Of a DNA stretch of 24,611 bases, positions 24,101 to 24,611 are shown one piece after another. Positions within the stretch are counted from its first letter, which is position 1. The number at the start of each line of letters is the position of its first letter. This DNA comes from CAYYNP01 sp964472545 (GTDB lineage: Bacteria; Planctomycetota; Planctomycetia; Pirellulales; Thermoguttaceae). Both the position numbers and the translations under genes were made by a program. The stretch spans positions 1 through 24,611 of the forward strand of contig CAYYNP010000137.1 in the NCBI GenBank assembly GCA_964472545.1, given 5' to 3'. The notes under the pieces are model-generated. The model saw nothing but the letters and a program-made list of their open reading frames with translations. It did no database searches and was not told where the DNA came from.

Positions 24101-24375
24101 CGGTCCTGCTGCTGGACGTGCCGGTGTGCTGCAGCCACTTTGTCTACGTCGCGGTCGAGTGCCTGCACGACGTAGCTCCCCTCGCCGTGCAAAGCAACGA
24201 CGGACTCAGGATCGCCACACCCGAGTTGGACCACGATCCCATGCTCCACGCCGACGTCGCCGAGCAAAGCCCCCACGTCAGGACGTTCCGCCGACGCCGG
24301 CTGCAAGAGCGTTGCCAGTATCGTGACCAGCATGGCGGAGGGTGTTACCCGGTATACGAATCGTGTCTGTCGCAT
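21136..24375 (-). CDS. Large secreted protein: methyltransferase-like N-terminal segment plus PQQ-type beta-propeller repeats
   Basis: A 1079-residue protein. A signal peptide of ~29 residues (MLVTILATLLQPASA) is followed by a Rossmann-like segment (IVVQLGCGDPESVVAL, ALDRDVDKVAAAHRHV, DGERLPYLDNLVNLLMVDD) resembling class I methyltransferases; exported location makes active SAM-dependent catalysis unlikely. Then come PQQ/BamB-type propeller repeats, such as FARDAFNGSMLWQRPLP, VLDAATGETLGQIP, IYALDAADGTQQWTF, and YCLRAADGELAWRRRL, filling ~190-1060. PQQ-like propellers bind ligands or other proteins, often in periplasmic dehydrogenases or assembly scaffolds. It has no signature of a haem or of a metal dehydrogenase. 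ATG 24375 has AAGGAG ten bases upstream. A protease-like remnant follows its stop. Role in the cell unknown. Confidence 0.86.
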   Translation of the reverse strand: MRQTRFVYRVTPSAMLVTILATLLQPASAERPDVGALLGDVGVEHGIVVQLGCGDPESVVALHGEGSYVVQALDRDVDKVAAAHRHVQQQDRHGPVSVRRLDGERLPYLDNLVNLLMVDDPLGLSRQEMLRVVRPLGLAVIRSGNDWEKVVKPWPAGMDEWTHFLHDPTGNAVSQDEQIGSPRRLQWSSGPLWGRSHEVNNSFPALVTARGRMFYIFDTGLTGMEDPRLGERWTLFARDAFNGSMLWQRPLPTWGSQAWRTRALRFFGGSMARRLVADGDRLYVTFEYGGGVDVLDAATGETLGQIPDTEGAEEILVAENQVFVAGRRLEESGATAATITCFDTSTEQVVWQVKDKAVLPQLLCVGPKEVVYHNRKSVVCRNRDDGSVRWQFDETPGKQTGGKMLLLAGGKAVLSSRQQIVALSLDDGAVVWRAPGVKGQSMREFDLFCVRSTLWCSGADGTIVGYGLDDGKETSRVDVSSVQSDGHHLRCYRAKATEDYLISQFRGIEFLSLGDDTHSQNDWLRGTCTYGVMPANGFLYVPPDSCLCYPAALFPGLNAFAAAGKSPSDGRPEKTTVGPLEKGPAYGFVAAAADAGATSWPAYRHDGRRTGASASEVSGKLKRRWKVAFDDALTPPVASDGRVFVVAKNRHTIYALDAADGTQQWTFATDARIDSPPSLYRGLAVFGSADGFLYCLRAADGELAWRRRLAPQERWMAVDGQLESVWRLHGSVLVEGDLAYCSAGRSSFVDGGLLLFAVDIATGKIKHSGRLDTAMDTREDKVGKDFVPSYHIEGANSDVLVGQGGFIYLNQMKFSPDLKLQPSKYPTKEELTGRPSMNLDNKDYVNEDIFNVPWRGEKMSTYDKLAGILVDEKYGVGERDLGLHLFTTSGFLDTTFFNRTYWMYSKTWTGFNHANLAPKSGQLLVVGPQHTYALKAYTSRYPLSPKLDPATKGYLLIADDNDNEPTLDPRAWAKDKGMGFSRGAPPKWHHWIPVRVCAMALGGQTLVVCGPPDVVQDDDPMAAFEGRMGSEMWTVSAADGKILDKQKLEELPIFDGMIVSDGRLYLASEAGELICMGGK

Positions 24376-24462
24376 CGTATCGCATCTCCTTGACAAGCCG
24401 TGGGGGTGATATTCTTCCCTGCATCGGGGGCCTCGGGAATCGGCCACCGTCGACGGCTACGC

Positions 24463-24471
24463 ATTATAGCA
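24463..24471 (-). promoter_or_regulatory. Extended -10 promoter element for the PQQ-repeat gene
   Basis: On the minus strand TGCTATAAT (24463-24471) is a perfect extended -10. No good -35 box is 17 bases upstream. The start would be near 24456, giving a leader of about 81 bases. Confidence 0.5.
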
Positions 24472-24532
24472 GCCGATCGTCGCCACCGCCTGACCACTTC
24501 AGGAGAACTGCAAAGTCGATTCGCGGGAGTGG

Positions 24533-24611
24533 AAAAGCGGGACTGGCTCCGAGCCGGAATCAACACGGAACCTGCCGACGAGATTCCCGGCTCGGTGCCT
24601 GTCCCCCTTTT
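24533..24611. repeat. REP-like inverted repeat at the right edge
   Basis: The 25 bases at 24533-24557 (AAAAGCGGGACTGGCTCCGAG...) and 24587-24611 are inverted copies with 22 of 25 matching and a 29-base loop. The arms carry GGGACTGGCTCCGAGCC / GGGACAGGCACCGAGCC. The window ends exactly at the right arm, so a larger unit may continue. Confidence 0.65.

Overview
The window looks like a chromosome segment of a planctomycete, probably of the Pirellulales type, with one end of an integrated phage-like element at its left. This assignment is inferred. It rests on high GC, secreted HEAT-repeat, prenyltransferase-toroid and PQQ-propeller proteins with signal peptides, an FtsK with acidic low-complexity tracts, and families of short palindromic repeats between genes.

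Region 1 (1-7062, minus strand) is a compact replication and recombination operon of phage type. Read 5' to 3' it encodes a RecE-like PD-(D/E)XK exonuclease, an AAA_24/Sak4-like ATPase, a DUF669 protein, a small unknown protein, a Holliday-junction-resolvase-like nuclease, a DEAH-box helicase with a zinc ribbon, a calcineurin-like phosphoesterase, a small Cys-rich protein, a dATP/dGTP diphosphohydrolase-like protein, and a Prim-Pol primase that runs off the left edge. Genes touch or nearly touch (ATGA, TGATG, short gaps) and most have clear Shine-Dalgarno sequences. No capsid, tail or lysis genes are visible, so a complete prophage cannot be claimed.

Region 2 (7063-9650) holds a palindrome-rich divergent control region followed by a plus-strand operon: a sigma-factor-like regulator, a 98-residue protein and a large serine recombinase. 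The recombinase reading frame crosses a hairpin terminator and ends inside the 3' end of a convergent tRNA-Pro(CGG) gene (9632-9706). This marks the element/chromosome junction, and the recombinase's last codons and stop are tRNA bases.

Region 3 (9707-24611) is chromosomal. It has ftsK (minus), a nucleotide-sugar dehydrogenase (minus), a secreted HEAT-repeat protein (plus), a secreted prenyltransferase-like toroid protein (minus), an NtrC-type sigma-54 response regulator (minus), a family-2 glycosyltransferase of the dolichol-phosphate-mannose-synthase type (plus), and a large secreted protein joining a methyltransferase-like segment to PQQ-type repeats (minus). The gaps hold at least four families of inverted repeats, a MITE-like 198-bp unit and an apparent C-terminal fragment of a trypsin-like protease. 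No CRISPR array, rRNA or complete IS transposase was found.
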